A stretch of 64,000 nt of DNA, taken from NCBI GenBank assembly GCA_963851325.1, contig CAWKOR010000001.1, forward strand, positions 1,984,001 to 2,048,000. The letters run 5' to 3'. This DNA is from DATGKG01 sp963851325. Its GTDB lineage: Bacteria > Desulfobacterota > Binatia > Binatales > Binataceae. Position 1 is the stretch's first letter. Every line of letters begins with the position of its first letter. Both the position numbers and the translations under genes were made by a program. Below are positions 41,906-51,795 of this stretch, piece by piece. The notes below the pieces were generated by a model. That model did not search any database. It was not told the origin of the DNA and was given only the letters and a program-made list of their open reading frames with translations.

Positions 41906-43893
41906 CCGCGGCGCGGATCGAACTGGTCGGGAACCAGCACCTCGCTCGGCACCAGTTCGGGCTCGGAGGCGCCGGGCGGCTGCCAATAGAAGTGCGCTGA
42001 GGAATCGCCGGCGATGTTGCGCTCGCCGACCATGATGCGATGCGGTCCGGCGGTCAAACTGACTGCGCCCATTCCTTCGGGGCGCGAAACGTTGCCGGCA
42101 TCCATCACCACCACCTTGCCGTCGATCGAGATCCATCCGGTGTCGTCGGCAACGATGTTGAAACGGTACAGTCCCGTGCGCGGAGCAAGCAGCGTCCCGG
42201 TCCATACCACCGAGGACGCGAAGGGCGTCGCGCCTAACTCGGCGACGTTGTCGAAGTTGATATTCGAGTCGACCCGGATGAGATGAGGCGGCGTCTCGCC
42301 CGGCGTATTGCCCATATAGTAGCGCCCCAGCAAACCATTCTTCGCCCGCGTCGAGAGCTGTTCCTGCAGCGCGCCGGTCAGCGGTGGAAGAAACAGAACC
42401 GCGATCGCAAGCGAGGCCGCCACCGCGCGAAGACTCGCCCGAATATTGTCGCGCCGGACCTGGATCGCCTCAAAAAGATCGTTCGCCGCGATCGTCCATC
42501 CGAGCCATAGCGGGACCAGTTGCAGCGGTCCCGGCAGACGCATCAGCTTGCCGAGGTTGAAGGCGACCGAATCGCCGAAGACCGCCCCGCCGCCGAAATA
42601 GGTATCGCGGTTGAAGGAGAGGTCGCCGCGGAAGTAGTGCGGCAGCGCGAACTCCCAAATCGGATTGTTGTACTCATACGGAAAATGCGGATTGGTCGAA
42701 ACGGCCGCAAGCATGTAGAGGGTGGACAGTCCCGCCAATCCAGCCATCAGGTAGTTGTAAGTGGGCGGCAGGAAGATCAATGCCAGCGCAAAGAAGGGCA
42801 TCGCGGGAGTCACCTGCCGCGGCCCGGTCGCAGTGCCGCCGCCCCACGAGACGATCGACTCGCCGAACGACGCATTGAACAGAACGAACGCGAGAATCGC
42901 TTCGAGTACCACATAGAATTCCGCATGCTTGCGGCTGCGCCAGAAATACACCAGGCCGGGAATCACCAGCAGTAGAATCGGATTGCAGAAAAACAGCCCG
43001 CGCTGAGGATCGATAAGGACGTTCCACAAAATCTTGAGGCGCGGATAAGTCAGTCCTACATAGCCGACCGCCTGCTCGGGGAACTGCTGATTCTGAGGCA
43101 GCGTGTAGCCCTGGTAGCTCATAAAGAACGGGCCGCCGAACGCGCCCCAGTTGTAAAGCATCAGGATGCCGGCGACCGCCGCCGCCCCTAACCCGAAACT
43201 CCACACCTGGCGCCATTTGGGCAGCTTGCACAGCGCATACAGTCCGATCGCGACCGCCACCAGCAGGCTGGGAAAATCGCCGAGCACGGACCATCCTGCG
43301 AGAAATCCCGCGAAGCACGCGCGAAGCGCATCGGGCTGACTGGTGGCGGTAAAGACGAGGTAGAAGCTCGTCATCAGGCATACCGCGGCGACCGGCTCGC
43401 CGGTCATCTCGGTGGCATAGGGGAACAGGATCGTCGCGAAGGCCATGATCAACGCGACCGCGGCACTGCGCCCCGGAGTGGCTCCCAGAGCCTTGCCGAA
43501 GCGATACATCACCACCAGCAGGAGCGCGACGGGAAGGCTGATTGAAATGACGATGGTCAGATAGGTCGCCAGCACCCACATCAGCGACTCGTTTTGCGCC
43601 GCCAGCGGCACGCTGAGGAACCAGCTTACGAAGCTCCACGGCAACAGCCCGGTCAGCGAGGTGCCCGGAGCTTTGACCGAATAGAAATGGCCCCCGATGT
43701 TGATGATGTCGGCGGTGTTGTAGCCGCAGAATCCATCGATCCACAGGGTACGGCGTTCCAGCACCGAACGAATCAAATCGAAACGCGCCGCGGTGCTCTG
43801 GTCAGCCGCCTGGTAAAAGTATGCGTAACTGAAAAGCGATACATAAAAGAGGGTGCTTTCGATCCGCTTGTCGACGCTCTCGCTCAGACTCAC
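41902..43893 (-). CDS. GT-C-like multispanning membrane protein with C-terminal PA14 domain
   Basis: The 663-residue protein starts at GTG 43893, overlapping the preceding gene's stop by four bases, with AAGGTGG upstream. About 12 membrane spans follow; FYVSLFSYAYFYQAADQ and a short loop YNTADIINIGGHFYSVKAPGTSLTGLLPW resemble glycosyltransferase family C membrane mannosyl- or glucosyltransferases with extracytoplasmic active sites. Residues ~520-660 form a PA14 beta-barrel (LLGRYYMGN..., WTGTLLAPRTGLYRFNIVADDTGWISIDGKVV, GPHRIMVGERN), a carbohydrate-binding module. Topology suggests the PA14 faces outside. It is the last gene of the three-gene operon. Confidence 0.75.
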   Translation of the reverse strand: MSLSESVDKRIESTLFYVSLFSYAYFYQAADQSTAARFDLIRSVLERRTLWIDGFCGYNTADIINIGGHFYSVKAPGTSLTGLLPWSFVSWFLSVPLAAQNESLMWVLATYLTIVISISLPVALLLVVMYRFGKALGATPGRSAAVALIMAFATILFPYATEMTGEPVAAVCLMTSFYLVFTATSQPDALRACFAGFLAGWSVLGDFPSLLVAVAIGLYALCKLPKWRQVWSFGLGAAAVAGILMLYNWGAFGGPFFMSYQGYTLPQNQQFPEQAVGYVGLTYPRLKILWNVLIDPQRGLFFCNPILLLVIPGLVYFWRSRKHAEFYVVLEAILAFVLFNASFGESIVSWGGGTATGPRQVTPAMPFFALALIFLPPTYNYLMAGLAGLSTLYMLAAVSTNPHFPYEYNNPIWEFALPHYFRGDLSFNRDTYFGGGAVFGDSVAFNLGKLMRLPGPLQLVPLWLGWTIAANDLFEAIQVRRDNIRASLRAVAASLAIAVLFLPPLTGALQEQLSTRAKNGLLGRYYMGNTPGETPPHLIRVDSNINFDNVAELGATPFASSVVWTGTLLAPRTGLYRFNIVADDTGWISIDGKVVVMDAGNVSRPEGMGAVSLTAGPHRIMVGERNIAGDSSAHFYWQPPGASEPELVPSEVLVPDQFDPRRG

Positions 43894-44651
43894 CGCCGCG
43901 CCACCTTTTTCTTGGCTTCCCGCCGCGCCTCTGCGCGCGTGACCTTGGGCGGCTCCAGCGCGAATACGTACCATCCCGCGTATGCGATCGCGAACAACAG
44001 CAGATAGGTCAACACCAGCGAATAGGGCTTCCCGATCGGCACCGGCTCGGCGTCTTTGCGAATCTTTTCGAGGTCGTAAGTCGGTTGCGCACCGGCCGGA
44101 AGAGCATCGATCTGATTGACGCTGGCATTGCGAAAGAAGGCCCGGCCGGTATTGAGGCTTCCGAAGCCACCGATACGCAGCGCGACCTCAACGTCGGCGC
44201 CTTTCTTCCCGACGTGCATATAGAAGCCGACCTGCTTCCAATTGGTGGTGCCTTTGAGCTCAGGAGACATGATGCCGTCTTCCATTACCGAAATGTTCGC
44301 GCCGCTGTTATCCGTACCAACGTCCTCGGTGCGGATTTCGGCAGTCATGTGGTACCAGCCTTCTTTCAGCGATAGCGATTGCATCCAGCGCGCATCGTCG
44401 GGCTTCAATGCGTCAACCTCGAGTTCGCCGGAACTGGTGGCGGAAGGATGCTTCCAGCCGAAGGTCACCGCGCCGGCATCATTGACCCACGCTTCGGTGC
44501 GCCAATCGTCGGGCTGGTTGCCCGAACCTTTGGAGAGGTCGCCATTGCGCAACAGCTCAGCGCGCGCGACACGCACGCCCACCACGATGATGAGTAGGAC
44601 AATCGCGGCCGATGCGAAGCGAAGACGCCCGCGCCTGTGGTGTCCTCTCAT
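43890..44651 (-). CDS. Membrane-anchored secreted protein with galactose-binding-like domain
   Basis: This 253-residue protein (start ATG 44651) has a signal-type hydrophobic segment (AAIVLLIIVVGVRVARA), a ~170-residue beta-sandwich-like region (NGDLSKGSGNQPDDWRTEAWVNDAGAVTFGWKH, LKPDDARWMQSLSLKEGWYHMTAEIRTEDVG) similar to CBM-type or discoidin-like domains, and a C-terminal span (SLVLTYLLLFAIAYAGWYVFAL) with a cytosolic lysine-rich tail. Thus both ends cross the membrane and the domain faces the periplasm. It ends in the start of the PA14 gene and starts two bases after the large GT-C gene stop. A glycan-acceptor helper role is inference. Confidence 0.7.
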   Translation of the reverse strand: MRGHHRRGRLRFASAAIVLLIIVVGVRVARAELLRNGDLSKGSGNQPDDWRTEAWVNDAGAVTFGWKHPSATSSGELEVDALKPDDARWMQSLSLKEGWYHMTAEIRTEDVGTDNSGANISVMEDGIMSPELKGTTNWKQVGFYMHVGKKGADVEVALRIGGFGSLNTGRAFFRNASVNQIDALPAGAQPTYDLEKIRKDAEPVPIGKPYSLVLTYLLLFAIAYAGWYVFALEPPKVTRAEARREAKKKVARR

Positions 44652-44653
44652 CG

Positions 44654-47593
44654 TCAGATCCAATTCCTGATTCCGGGGCCGGACAACCACATGCGCGCAT
44701 AATAGCTGGCGCGCTCAATCGGCATCGCAGTCCAGACCGGGAAAAAATACACAAATAGTACGATGACGCCGGTGACGAAGGTTGCGGTTACGAATTTTCC
44801 GCTGTTCCGCGGCGCACGAATCACGCATGCGGCCCATCCCGCGAGCATCGCCACCAATCCGATCGAGCCCCACAGCCACCCGAGTCCCAACAGCAGTGCG
44901 GGTGCGATGGTGGCCAGTATCGCGAGATGCTCAAACCACAATTCGTCGCCTCCATACCAGCATTCGGCGAGTACCGCTGCGAGCGCGAGGAACCCGAGGT
45001 AGGCCGCGGGCATATAGTGATAGAGAAACAGCGTGCGGCCGATCCAGACCCACATCAGGACATAGGCCAGATAGCCGGACAGCATGAACAGGCGCGTCAC
45101 AGTCGGCCGTTCGAAGGCGTAAATCGCGGTGAAGGTCATGCCGGTCAGCGCCCCCCACCAAATCAGCGGATTGCCGCCACCCCAGACGGTCGAGACCTTT
45201 CCCTCGGGTGGAAAATGCTGCCAGTAGGCGACCGGCCGCAGCATCAGCGGCCAACTCCACCATGGTGACGCATAAGGATGAGTCGCGGTCGAAACCGAGT
45301 TCTCGTACCAGACGATTTGCTTGTAGTAGTCGAACAGATCGGAGATGCCACCCCACCATCCGAGGATGTAGTGAATCAGGAAAGTGGATAGGTAGAAGAT
45401 GGCAGTCACCGTCGCGAGCGTGACCACGGCCGCACCAACTCGACGCTCGCGATAGGCATCGGGAACGTCGCCGGCCTGGCCGTTCGTTTGAGCGGGATCC
45501 ATTTGCCACACGTTGTAGGCCACGAATCCTGCTGCGAGCACGCACGCGACGACCGGAATATAGAGTTTACTGCCGAGGCAGAGCCCGAGCGCGATGCCCA
45601 GAAAGATCAACATTTTGCGCTTTTCCAGCAACCCGTCAGTCTGCATAAAGCGGAACAACAGCAGATACGAGATCGCCGCAAACGTCAGATACACGATGTC
45701 GATGCATGCGATGCGCGAATCGACCATGAAAAATCCGTCGAGCAGCACGAACCCCGCCGCCAATGTCGCGGCGAGGCGATCCTTGAACATCCTGCGCCCG
45801 AGCAGATAAGTCACGGCGACCAGGATGGTGCCGAGGGTCGCGTTGCCAAGACGCCAGCTCCACGAATGATCGCCGAAGAGCCAGATGCCCAGTGCGATCA
45901 ACATTTTCGCCACCGGCGGATGCGGATCGAGGAAGGTTTCCGAGTGGAGATATTTTCGCGCCTGGCCGACGAAATGAACTTCGTCGAAAACGATCTCCGG
46001 AGGATTGCCGATCCGCCAGAACCGGGTCGCGATCGCCGCCAGCGTCAGCAGCGCAATGGTGATGGTGTCTTTTCTGATCCAGGGCAGCAGCGGGCGCTCT
46101 TCCGTCGCCTCAACAGTACTTCGTGCCCGAGTTCGCGGTTCTACCGGCCGTAGTCGCTGGTACAATTGTAACAGCGAGTTTTCGGAAGGCGCGCTCTCGC
46201 GACTCAGCATCGTGAGTCCGAAGCGGACTGCGATCGCAAACGCGGCCAGGTTCATTGCGGAAACCAGCATCGCCAGGCCGTCATGCGCATCAAGGAAAAC
46301 CGCGGTGCTCTCCAGCGTCTGCTTGATGTAGGCGAGATTGAACAGGCAGGTGACGGTCAGGACCGCGAACACCACCATCATCTCGGAGCTTTCCAGCGCC
46401 AGCGGAATTACAAAAACCAGCGCCGGATAGAGGTAGCGTTCGTGCATGCGCGGCGCGAACATGAAAAATCCGAACAGCGCGACGAACGAGGTGTAAAACA
46501 GCACCCGCGCATTGCGCGCACGCCACAGCACGTACCCCACGAATGCATACAGCGGCACCAGCGAAGCCATCCCCAGGGTGAAAAACGAGATGCCGCCGAG
46601 CGTGCCGGAATCCTGTTGCCGGATCCCTCCGATCAACGCGAGAAAATTGAATGCGTTGACCGAGGTCTCGTGATAGTAGGCCGCGGTCGAAGAATAAAGT
46701 TGAATAATCCAGTACCACGGATGCCCAAGCTGGAACGGCGCGATGCCAATGATGAAGGTGCCGATCGAAACCGCCGCGGCGCGCAGCCAGGTCGCGTAGT
46801 CAGCTTCCAGCAGCAACCACAATCCGAGCACCGGCACCACCATCAGGCCCTGCGGTTTGATGAGCACCATGAGCGCCGCCAGCGCCCATGAGATCTCGAA
46901 CTCACCGGCCAACGTGGTGACGACGGCGAGCCACATCACCAGGGTCAGCACCGAATCGCTCTGTCCCCAAACCACGGTGTCGAACAACAACGCCGGATTG
47001 AGCGCCACCATCAGCATCGCGATCAGGGCGAGTTTTCGATGGGGGCTGGTCCGCACATAGGCGAACACGACGAGGCACAAAAAGAAGTCGGCGATCAGCG
47101 CCGGGCTCTCGACGATGATGCGCAAGGTGTCGCCGCCGGCTCCGACCGCGCGAGCGACCACGCCGGCAATCCAAAGCGCGTAGAGGTAGCCCGGCGGATA
47201 ATCGAGGAAATATCCTTCCTGGTAGGTGTGCGCCGGACCCAACTCGGAGATTTGCAGAGCCCACGCCTGATAACTGCCGACATCGGTTCCGAAACCGCTA
47301 AACTTCAACAGCGCCAGCGTCTTCACCAGGCCGAGAACGACCAAGAGAGAAACCGCAATGGTGAGGTATCGGTCGCCGTCATCAATCAGAGGAAGCAGCA
47401 TCTGGTAGACTTGGTAGAGGACCAGTCCAAACAACAGCAATGCGCTGACGGTGCCGATGAGTTTGCCGCTCGAGGCACCCGACGCAGGCATGGCGCCCAG
47501 CGCCGCCATTGCGAGGAAGAGCACCCCCCAATTGGCCAACTTAGATTGAGGCGCGCGGTGCGCCCGATTCTGTCGCATCTGCATCAGAGACAT
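44654..47593 (-). CDS. Fused double GT-C membrane glycosyltransferase with protein O-mannosyltransferase-like half
   Basis: The 979-residue protein joins two ~450-residue membrane units. The N-terminal half shows motifs of polyprenyl-phosphate-sugar-dependent GT-C enzymes: FGTDVGSYQAWA (Asp104), FLDYPPGYLYALW (131-), FDTVVWGQSDSV (205-) and PRMHERYLYP (381-390). A cytosolic linker (~466-508) leads to a PMT-type half: FDEVHFVGQARKYL (536-549) with the acidic metal pair, HPPVAKMLIALG (558-569), FMVDSRIACID. PMTs transfer mannose from polyprenyl-P-Man to protein Ser/Thr outside the cytoplasm. No cysteine-rich insert is present. The fusion is uncommon, and the substrate proteins are unknown. Confidence 0.82.
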   Translation of the reverse strand: MSLMQMRQNRAHRAPQSKLANWGVLFLAMAALGAMPASGASSGKLIGTVSALLLFGLVLYQVYQMLLPLIDDGDRYLTIAVSLLVVLGLVKTLALLKFSGFGTDVGSYQAWALQISELGPAHTYQEGYFLDYPPGYLYALWIAGVVARAVGAGGDTLRIIVESPALIADFFLCLVVFAYVRTSPHRKLALIAMLMVALNPALLFDTVVWGQSDSVLTLVMWLAVVTTLAGEFEISWALAALMVLIKPQGLMVVPVLGLWLLLEADYATWLRAAAVSIGTFIIGIAPFQLGHPWYWIIQLYSSTAAYYHETSVNAFNFLALIGGIRQQDSGTLGGISFFTLGMASLVPLYAFVGYVLWRARNARVLFYTSFVALFGFFMFAPRMHERYLYPALVFVIPLALESSEMMVVFAVLTVTCLFNLAYIKQTLESTAVFLDAHDGLAMLVSAMNLAAFAIAVRFGLTMLSRESAPSENSLLQLYQRLRPVEPRTRARSTVEATEERPLLPWIRKDTITIALLTLAAIATRFWRIGNPPEIVFDEVHFVGQARKYLHSETFLDPHPPVAKMLIALGIWLFGDHSWSWRLGNATLGTILVAVTYLLGRRMFKDRLAATLAAGFVLLDGFFMVDSRIACIDIVYLTFAAISYLLLFRFMQTDGLLEKRKMLIFLGIALGLCLGSKLYIPVVACVLAAGFVAYNVWQMDPAQTNGQAGDVPDAYRERRVGAAVVTLATVTAIFYLSTFLIHYILGWWGGISDLFDYYKQIVWYENSVSTATHPYASPWWSWPLMLRPVAYWQHFPPEGKVSTVWGGGNPLIWWGALTGMTFTAIYAFERPTVTRLFMLSGYLAYVLMWVWIGRTLFLYHYMPAAYLGFLALAAVLAECWYGGDELWFEHLAILATIAPALLLGLGWLWGSIGLVAMLAGWAACVIRAPRNSGKFVTATFVTGVIVLFVYFFPVWTAMPIERASYYARMWLSGPGIRNWI

Positions 47594-47749
47594 TTGAGGA
47601 CTTTACGGGTCTCAAGATAGCGGACCTGAGGCTTCGGATGAACAGGGCTGACTGACTGGCAGCTTCGATCGACGCCGTCTATGATGCCGGTCATCTGATT
47701 GTGCGGGATGCCGACGCCAGTTCGTCGGACTCCCGAATCGAGGCGCGCG

Positions 47750-48409
47750 ATGGATCTGATTCACACCTTTTTCGAACCCGCCGGCGAGGGACCGCATCCC
47801 ACTATCATCGCGCTGCACGGATGGGGCGCCAATGCGCTCGATTTACTCGGGCTGGCGCCGTACATCGCGGGCGGAAAGTTCATGCTCATCTGTCCGCAAG
47901 GGCCGCTCGACGTCCCGATTGGTGCGATCTCAGGCTATGGATGGTTTCCGATTCGGACCGGCACGCCGCCGCGCGAGGATCAAATCGATGAGGCGGTCGA
48001 TCGCGCGGCCAGGTTCATCGACGCTGCGATCGCCAGGTATCCGGTGAATCCGCGCAAGCTGGTGATGCTCGGCTTCAGCCAGGGCGGGGTAATGGCGTTT
48101 CGGCTCGCGTTTCGACAGCCGGAGAGATTCGCCGCGATGGTGGGGCTCTCGACCTGGTTTCCACCCGAGTTGAAGAGCGACCTCACGAATCCCGAGGCAA
48201 TCGAGCGTTTGCCGACGCTCATCCAGCATGGCCGCGCCGACGACATGATCCCGTTGTCGCGTGCCAAGGAGTCCCTGGAGCATTTGCGCGAACTACAGGT
48301 CCCGGTGACGTTTCGCGAATACGATTGTGGTCACGAAATTACCGCCTCGAGCCTCGAGGATCTATCGGAATTCCTTGTCACCAAGGTTTTGTCACCGGCA
48401 AGAGTTTAG
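47750..48409 (+). CDS. Phospholipase/carboxylesterase-like alpha/beta-hydrolase
   Basis: The 219-residue enzyme has the fold of LYPLA/YpfH carboxylesterases: PTIIALHGWGANALDLLGLAPYI, ICPQGPLDVPIG, nucleophile Ser110 in MLGFSQGGVMAF, Asp in HGRADDMIPLSRA and His in YDCGHEI. No signal peptide, so cytoplasmic. ATG 47750 has GAGG six bases upstream; the reading further upstream is not protein-like. Short-chain acyl or phospholipid ester is the probable substrate. Confidence 0.87.
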   Translation: MDLIHTFFEPAGEGPHPTIIALHGWGANALDLLGLAPYIAGGKFMLICPQGPLDVPIGAISGYGWFPIRTGTPPREDQIDEAVDRAARFIDAAIARYPVNPRKLVMLGFSQGGVMAFRLAFRQPERFAAMVGLSTWFPPELKSDLTNPEAIERLPTLIQHGRADDMIPLSRAKESLEHLRELQVPVTFREYDCGHEITASSLEDLSEFLVTKVLSPARV

Positions 48410-48496
48410 GATTTCGGGATACGGGTCGTGACGGCGTCCTCACTCGGGGGGTGGATGAGGATCGCCGCCACTACCGCTTCGGGGGGAGACTTTTGG

Positions 48497-48979
48497 CTAT
48501 TGCTGTACGGTCGGAGGAGCGCTGGTCTCGCTGCCCTTCGACGAACTGAACGCCTGACGCATGATCTGATGTTTCTGCTCCTTGAGCTGATCCATCTGGC
48601 CCTTCAGCGAAACCGCCTGCGCTTTGTTGGGCGCGTTCTTGAAGAGGTTCTGCCAAACCGTCATTTTTTCCTGGGTTAGAGCCTGCTCGGCCGCGGCATA
48701 AGTCGCGACCTCGTTGGTGCAGGTTCCCGCCACGATGCAGGCATCCATCGCGGTTTTCGCCTTCCTGGTAGCCTCGAAGTCGGTCTTCAGAGCTGCATCA
48801 TTCTTGAATGCCGAGCGGATCTGGTCGCGGCTGATCCCGGCCGCATGCGCCAGCAATCCAAGCTGCATATCGCCGCCGCGATGACCGTGATGACCGAACG
48901 CCAATGCGGAACCACAGGTCGCTGCCAGCGCCAATGCCGCCATCCCAGAGACCGTTGCTACGACTGATTTCTTGTTCAT
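48497..48979 (-). CDS. Small exported helical protein with His-rich N-terminus (Spy/CpxP-like)
   Basis: The 160-residue protein has a signal peptide (MAALALAATCGSALA) and begins its mature part with FGHHGHRGGDMQ, a His cluster able to bind metal. The rest is helical, with LTQEKMTVWQNLFKNAPNK (a form of the LTxxQ helix motif) and LKGQMDQLKEQKHQIMRQAF. That is the layout of periplasmic Spy/CpxP or metal-sensing chaperone proteins. A cysteine pair (DACIVAGTC) is unusual for the family. AGGGA sits upstream of ATG 48979. Confidence 0.65.
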   Translation of the reverse strand: MNKKSVVATVSGMAALALAATCGSALAFGHHGHRGGDMQLGLLAHAAGISRDQIRSAFKNDAALKTDFEATRKAKTAMDACIVAGTCTNEVATYAAAEQALTQEKMTVWQNLFKNAPNKAQAVSLKGQMDQLKEQKHQIMRQAFSSSKGSETSAPPTVQQ

Positions 48980-49103
48980 GTTTCCCTACTCCCTGTCCTT
49001 ATCGATTGAAATAAATGCGATCTCTTTTTTGGTCTGCAATTAACAAGACGCAATGCGTAGCGGTTCGGTTACAGAGCGTTCGCTGCAACGATAAAATTGG
49101 AGG

Positions 49104-50813
49104 ATGTCACGGAGAACCCTGATCGGATTTATCGCGACGATTGCGGCGCTGATGTTGCTGGCATCGTCGTGCGCCCTGGTAAGACAAATTCTTGAGACCG
49201 GCGGCGAACAGCAGCTCAAGCCCGCGACATCGCCGCCGGCGCCCTCCAGCACACACGTGTTGATTTTCGCACTGGATGGCGCCGCGCCGGCGTCGCTCAT
49301 GGACGCGGTTCATTCCGGCCATGCGCCGAATATCGCGGCGCTGCTCGGCAAGGACCAGGGCAATGGGCTTTTCGAGCACGCCTACGCGGCGCCGCACGCG
49401 CTGAGCATCCTGCCCTCGAGTACCATCGCCGATTGGGCGGCAATCTTCACCGGTTCGACGCCCGCCTATGACGGCATCCCGGGCGACGAATGGTTCGAGC
49501 GCGAGACTATGCAGTTCTATGCGCCGGTTCCTGTCTCGGTGTCCGAAATCGCGGACAACGCCAAGGTGGTCACCGATGACCTGGTGGGCAAACAACTCAG
49601 AGTGCCGACGCTGTTCGAGGATCTGCATCGAAGCAGCAATGTTTCGCTGCTATCGATTCATCGTGGCGCAACCATCTACACCACCGTCGCACCGGGCGCG
49701 TTCCCCGATCTTATCGAGCATTTGGTCAAAGGGGAGCTCAAGGGCGATGACCCTGAGAAATCCCTCAGCGGCTCAATCGATCGTAACTCCATCGACAAGG
49801 TAATCGATGCACTCAAGGATCACGGCGTTCCAGATTTGCAAGTGGTGTATCTTCCGGGCATCGATATTTTCACGCATGGCGCGCCGAACCGGCTCGCGGC
49901 GCAGACGCGATATCTGGAGCATGTCACCGACGGATGCGTGGGGCGGGTGCTCGATGCATACCGCCACGCGGGTGCGATGAACCACACCTACGTGATCTTC
50001 ATTTCCGATCACGCCCAAATCCCCACCCTCGACGACCATCGCCACGAACTCGGCACCGACGACGAGCACTCGCCGTTCGAAGCAGTACACAAAGCCGGCT
50101 TTCGAGTGCGGCGTGCGTCGCTATTCGTACCGGACGTCGACCGTGACTATCAGGCGGTGCTGGCCTACCAGGGCTTCATGGCCTACATCTACCTCGCCGA
50201 TCGCTCCACTTGCCCGCACGAACATGATCGATGCAATTGGAAGAAGCCGGCGCGGTTCGAGGAGGACGTCATCCCGGTGCTCAAGACGATTTATCGATCG
50301 AATACGAAGGGGCGACCGGTCGCGAAGCTGAAGGGCACCATCGATTTGATATTTGCACGCCCAGGCGTCCCTCCAGGTCAGAACGCGCTTCCCTATATGG
50401 TCTTCGACGGCAAAGACCTGGTTCCGATCCGCGAATACCTTAAGCTCCACCCGCGTCCGGACCTGATCGACCTCGCACAACGAATGAACTGGCTGAGCGC
50501 CGGACCATATGGAAGCCGCGCAGGCGACATCCTGCTATTGCCGCGCGCCTGTATGAATGTCCCGATGCGGAGTCGCTTCTACTTCGCGGGAATGACGCAT
50601 TACACCTGGCACGGGAGCGCATGCGAGCAGGACGGTCATATACCGTTCATCCTTGCCAGGCCGACCGCGACGGGAGAGCAGATGCGCGATATCATGGCCG
50701 ACTTCGGCGCGGATTCGCCCTCGGAGCGCGAACTCACGCCGCTGGTGCGCGCGTTATTTCCCCGTCGCATTCAGGCGCAGACCGCCAGCGCACGAACTAC
50801 AGATGTGCGATGA
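49104..50813 (+). CDS. Alkaline phosphatase-superfamily lipoprotein (nucleotide pyrophosphatase-like)
   Basis: The 569-residue lipoprotein (signal FIATIAALMLLASSC) is related to type I phosphodiesterase/nucleotide pyrophosphatases: metal Asp in IFALDGAAPASLMD, nucleophile region SSTIADWAAIFTGSTPAYDG (Thr or Ser), further ligands in VYLPGIDIFTHG, FISDHAQIP and ARGC-terminal GMTHYTWHGSA (His). It hydrolyses phosphodiesters or phosphomonoesters outside the cytoplasm. GGAGG lies directly against the ATG, an unusually short spacing. The stop overlaps the convergent LLM gene by 17 bases. Confidence 0.85.
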   Translation: MSRRTLIGFIATIAALMLLASSCALVRQILETGGEQQLKPATSPPAPSSTHVLIFALDGAAPASLMDAVHSGHAPNIAALLGKDQGNGLFEHAYAAPHALSILPSSTIADWAAIFTGSTPAYDGIPGDEWFERETMQFYAPVPVSVSEIADNAKVVTDDLVGKQLRVPTLFEDLHRSSNVSLLSIHRGATIYTTVAPGAFPDLIEHLVKGELKGDDPEKSLSGSIDRNSIDKVIDALKDHGVPDLQVVYLPGIDIFTHGAPNRLAAQTRYLEHVTDGCVGRVLDAYRHAGAMNHTYVIFISDHAQIPTLDDHRHELGTDDEHSPFEAVHKAGFRVRRASLFVPDVDRDYQAVLAYQGFMAYIYLADRSTCPHEHDRCNWKKPARFEEDVIPVLKTIYRSNTKGRPVAKLKGTIDLIFARPGVPPGQNALPYMVFDGKDLVPIREYLKLHPRPDLIDLAQRMNWLSAGPYGSRAGDILLLPRACMNVPMRSRFYFAGMTHYTWHGSACEQDGHIPFILARPTATGEQMRDIMADFGADSPSERELTPLVRALFPRRIQAQTASARTTDVR

Positions 50814-51789
50814 CTTCTTCTTTCATACGCCGCATCATCGTTTCATCGGCCGCGCTAAAGGCGCTGAAGATAAACTGCGTCACTCCCCAATTTTGCACCC
50901 GACGCTTCAATTCCTTGACGCAATCCTCGGGTGTGCCGACCAGGACCATCGGCGAGCTCAGCACCTGTTCCGGGGTGAGCTGAAACATCGGCGCCATCCC
51001 CTCGGCCATTTGACGGGTCGCCGCCTGGGAGTCAGTCAAGGTCACCGCAAACAGGAAGCTGCTGATCCGAATTTTGTCCGGATCGCGGCCGTGGCGCTTC
51101 GCCTCCTCACGGAGAAAGCGGATCTTCTCCTGGTAGGCCAGGTCATTCATCTCCTTGACCTTCTGCAGCGAGACATGGCCCTGCTTGCCGGCGTCCGGAA
51201 TGATGTTGACGAAGTCAGCATGCTTGGCCGCCACGCGCAGGAGGCCTTTGCCTCCGCCGCCCACGATGATCGGCGGAAGCGGCTTCTGGATCGGCTTGGG
51301 CCACAGGATCGCGTCCTTGAGATGATAGAACTCGCCGTCGAAGGTGGTCTGCTCCTTGGTCCATAGCGACTTGATGACGGTCAGCGCCTCATCAAGCATC
51401 CGCAACCGCTCGGTGATGGCGGGAAACGGAATGCCCGTCATCCTGAATTCGCTCTCGGTCCATCCGCTGCCGAGCCCAGCAATCAGCCGTCCGTTGCTCA
51501 GGTGGTCGAGCGTCATCAGGGCCTGCGCGGTGATCGCTGGATGCCGAAACAGGTTGCATAGCACCAGGTGGCCGATGCGGATTTTTTTGGTCGATGTCGC
51601 GACCGCTGCCGCAACTGAAACCATGTCCCACGCCATCGCGTGCGGATCGAACTGGCGCTCGGGGCCTTCCAGCACAATGTGATCGGGAAACAATATGTAG
51701 TCGAAGTCGAGCGCCTCGGCCGCCTGCGCGAGGTCGAGGATTCGCGACGGCTCCATGTTCGCCAGTTGAAATCCAAATTCAAGTTTCAT
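50797..51789 (-). CDS. LLM-class flavin-dependent oxidoreductase
   Basis: The 330-residue TIM-barrel enzyme is in the luciferase-like monooxygenase superfamily and may use FMN or F420. The features are LAQAAEALDFDYILFPDHIVLE, IRIGHLVLCNLFRHPAITAQALMTLDHLSNGRLIAGLGSGWTESEFRMTGIPFP and PLPPIIVGGGGKGLLRVAAKHADFVNII, with a C-terminal VGTPEDCVKELKRRVQNWGVTQFIF. No partner flavin reductase is adjacent. AGGA five bases before the ATG and seven bases of spacing from yceI suggest one transcript with it. Confidence 0.9.
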   Translation of the reverse strand: MKLEFGFQLANMEPSRILDLAQAAEALDFDYILFPDHIVLEGPERQFDPHAMAWDMVSVAAAVATSTKKIRIGHLVLCNLFRHPAITAQALMTLDHLSNGRLIAGLGSGWTESEFRMTGIPFPAITERLRMLDEALTVIKSLWTKEQTTFDGEFYHLKDAILWPKPIQKPLPPIIVGGGGKGLLRVAAKHADFVNIIPDAGKQGHVSLQKVKEMNDLAYQEKIRFLREEAKRHGRDPDKIRISSFLFAVTLTDSQAATRQMAEGMAPMFQLTPEQVLSSPMVLVGTPEDCVKELKRRVQNWGVTQFIFSAFSAADETMMRRMKEEVIAHL

Positions 51790-51795
51790 CGGTTC

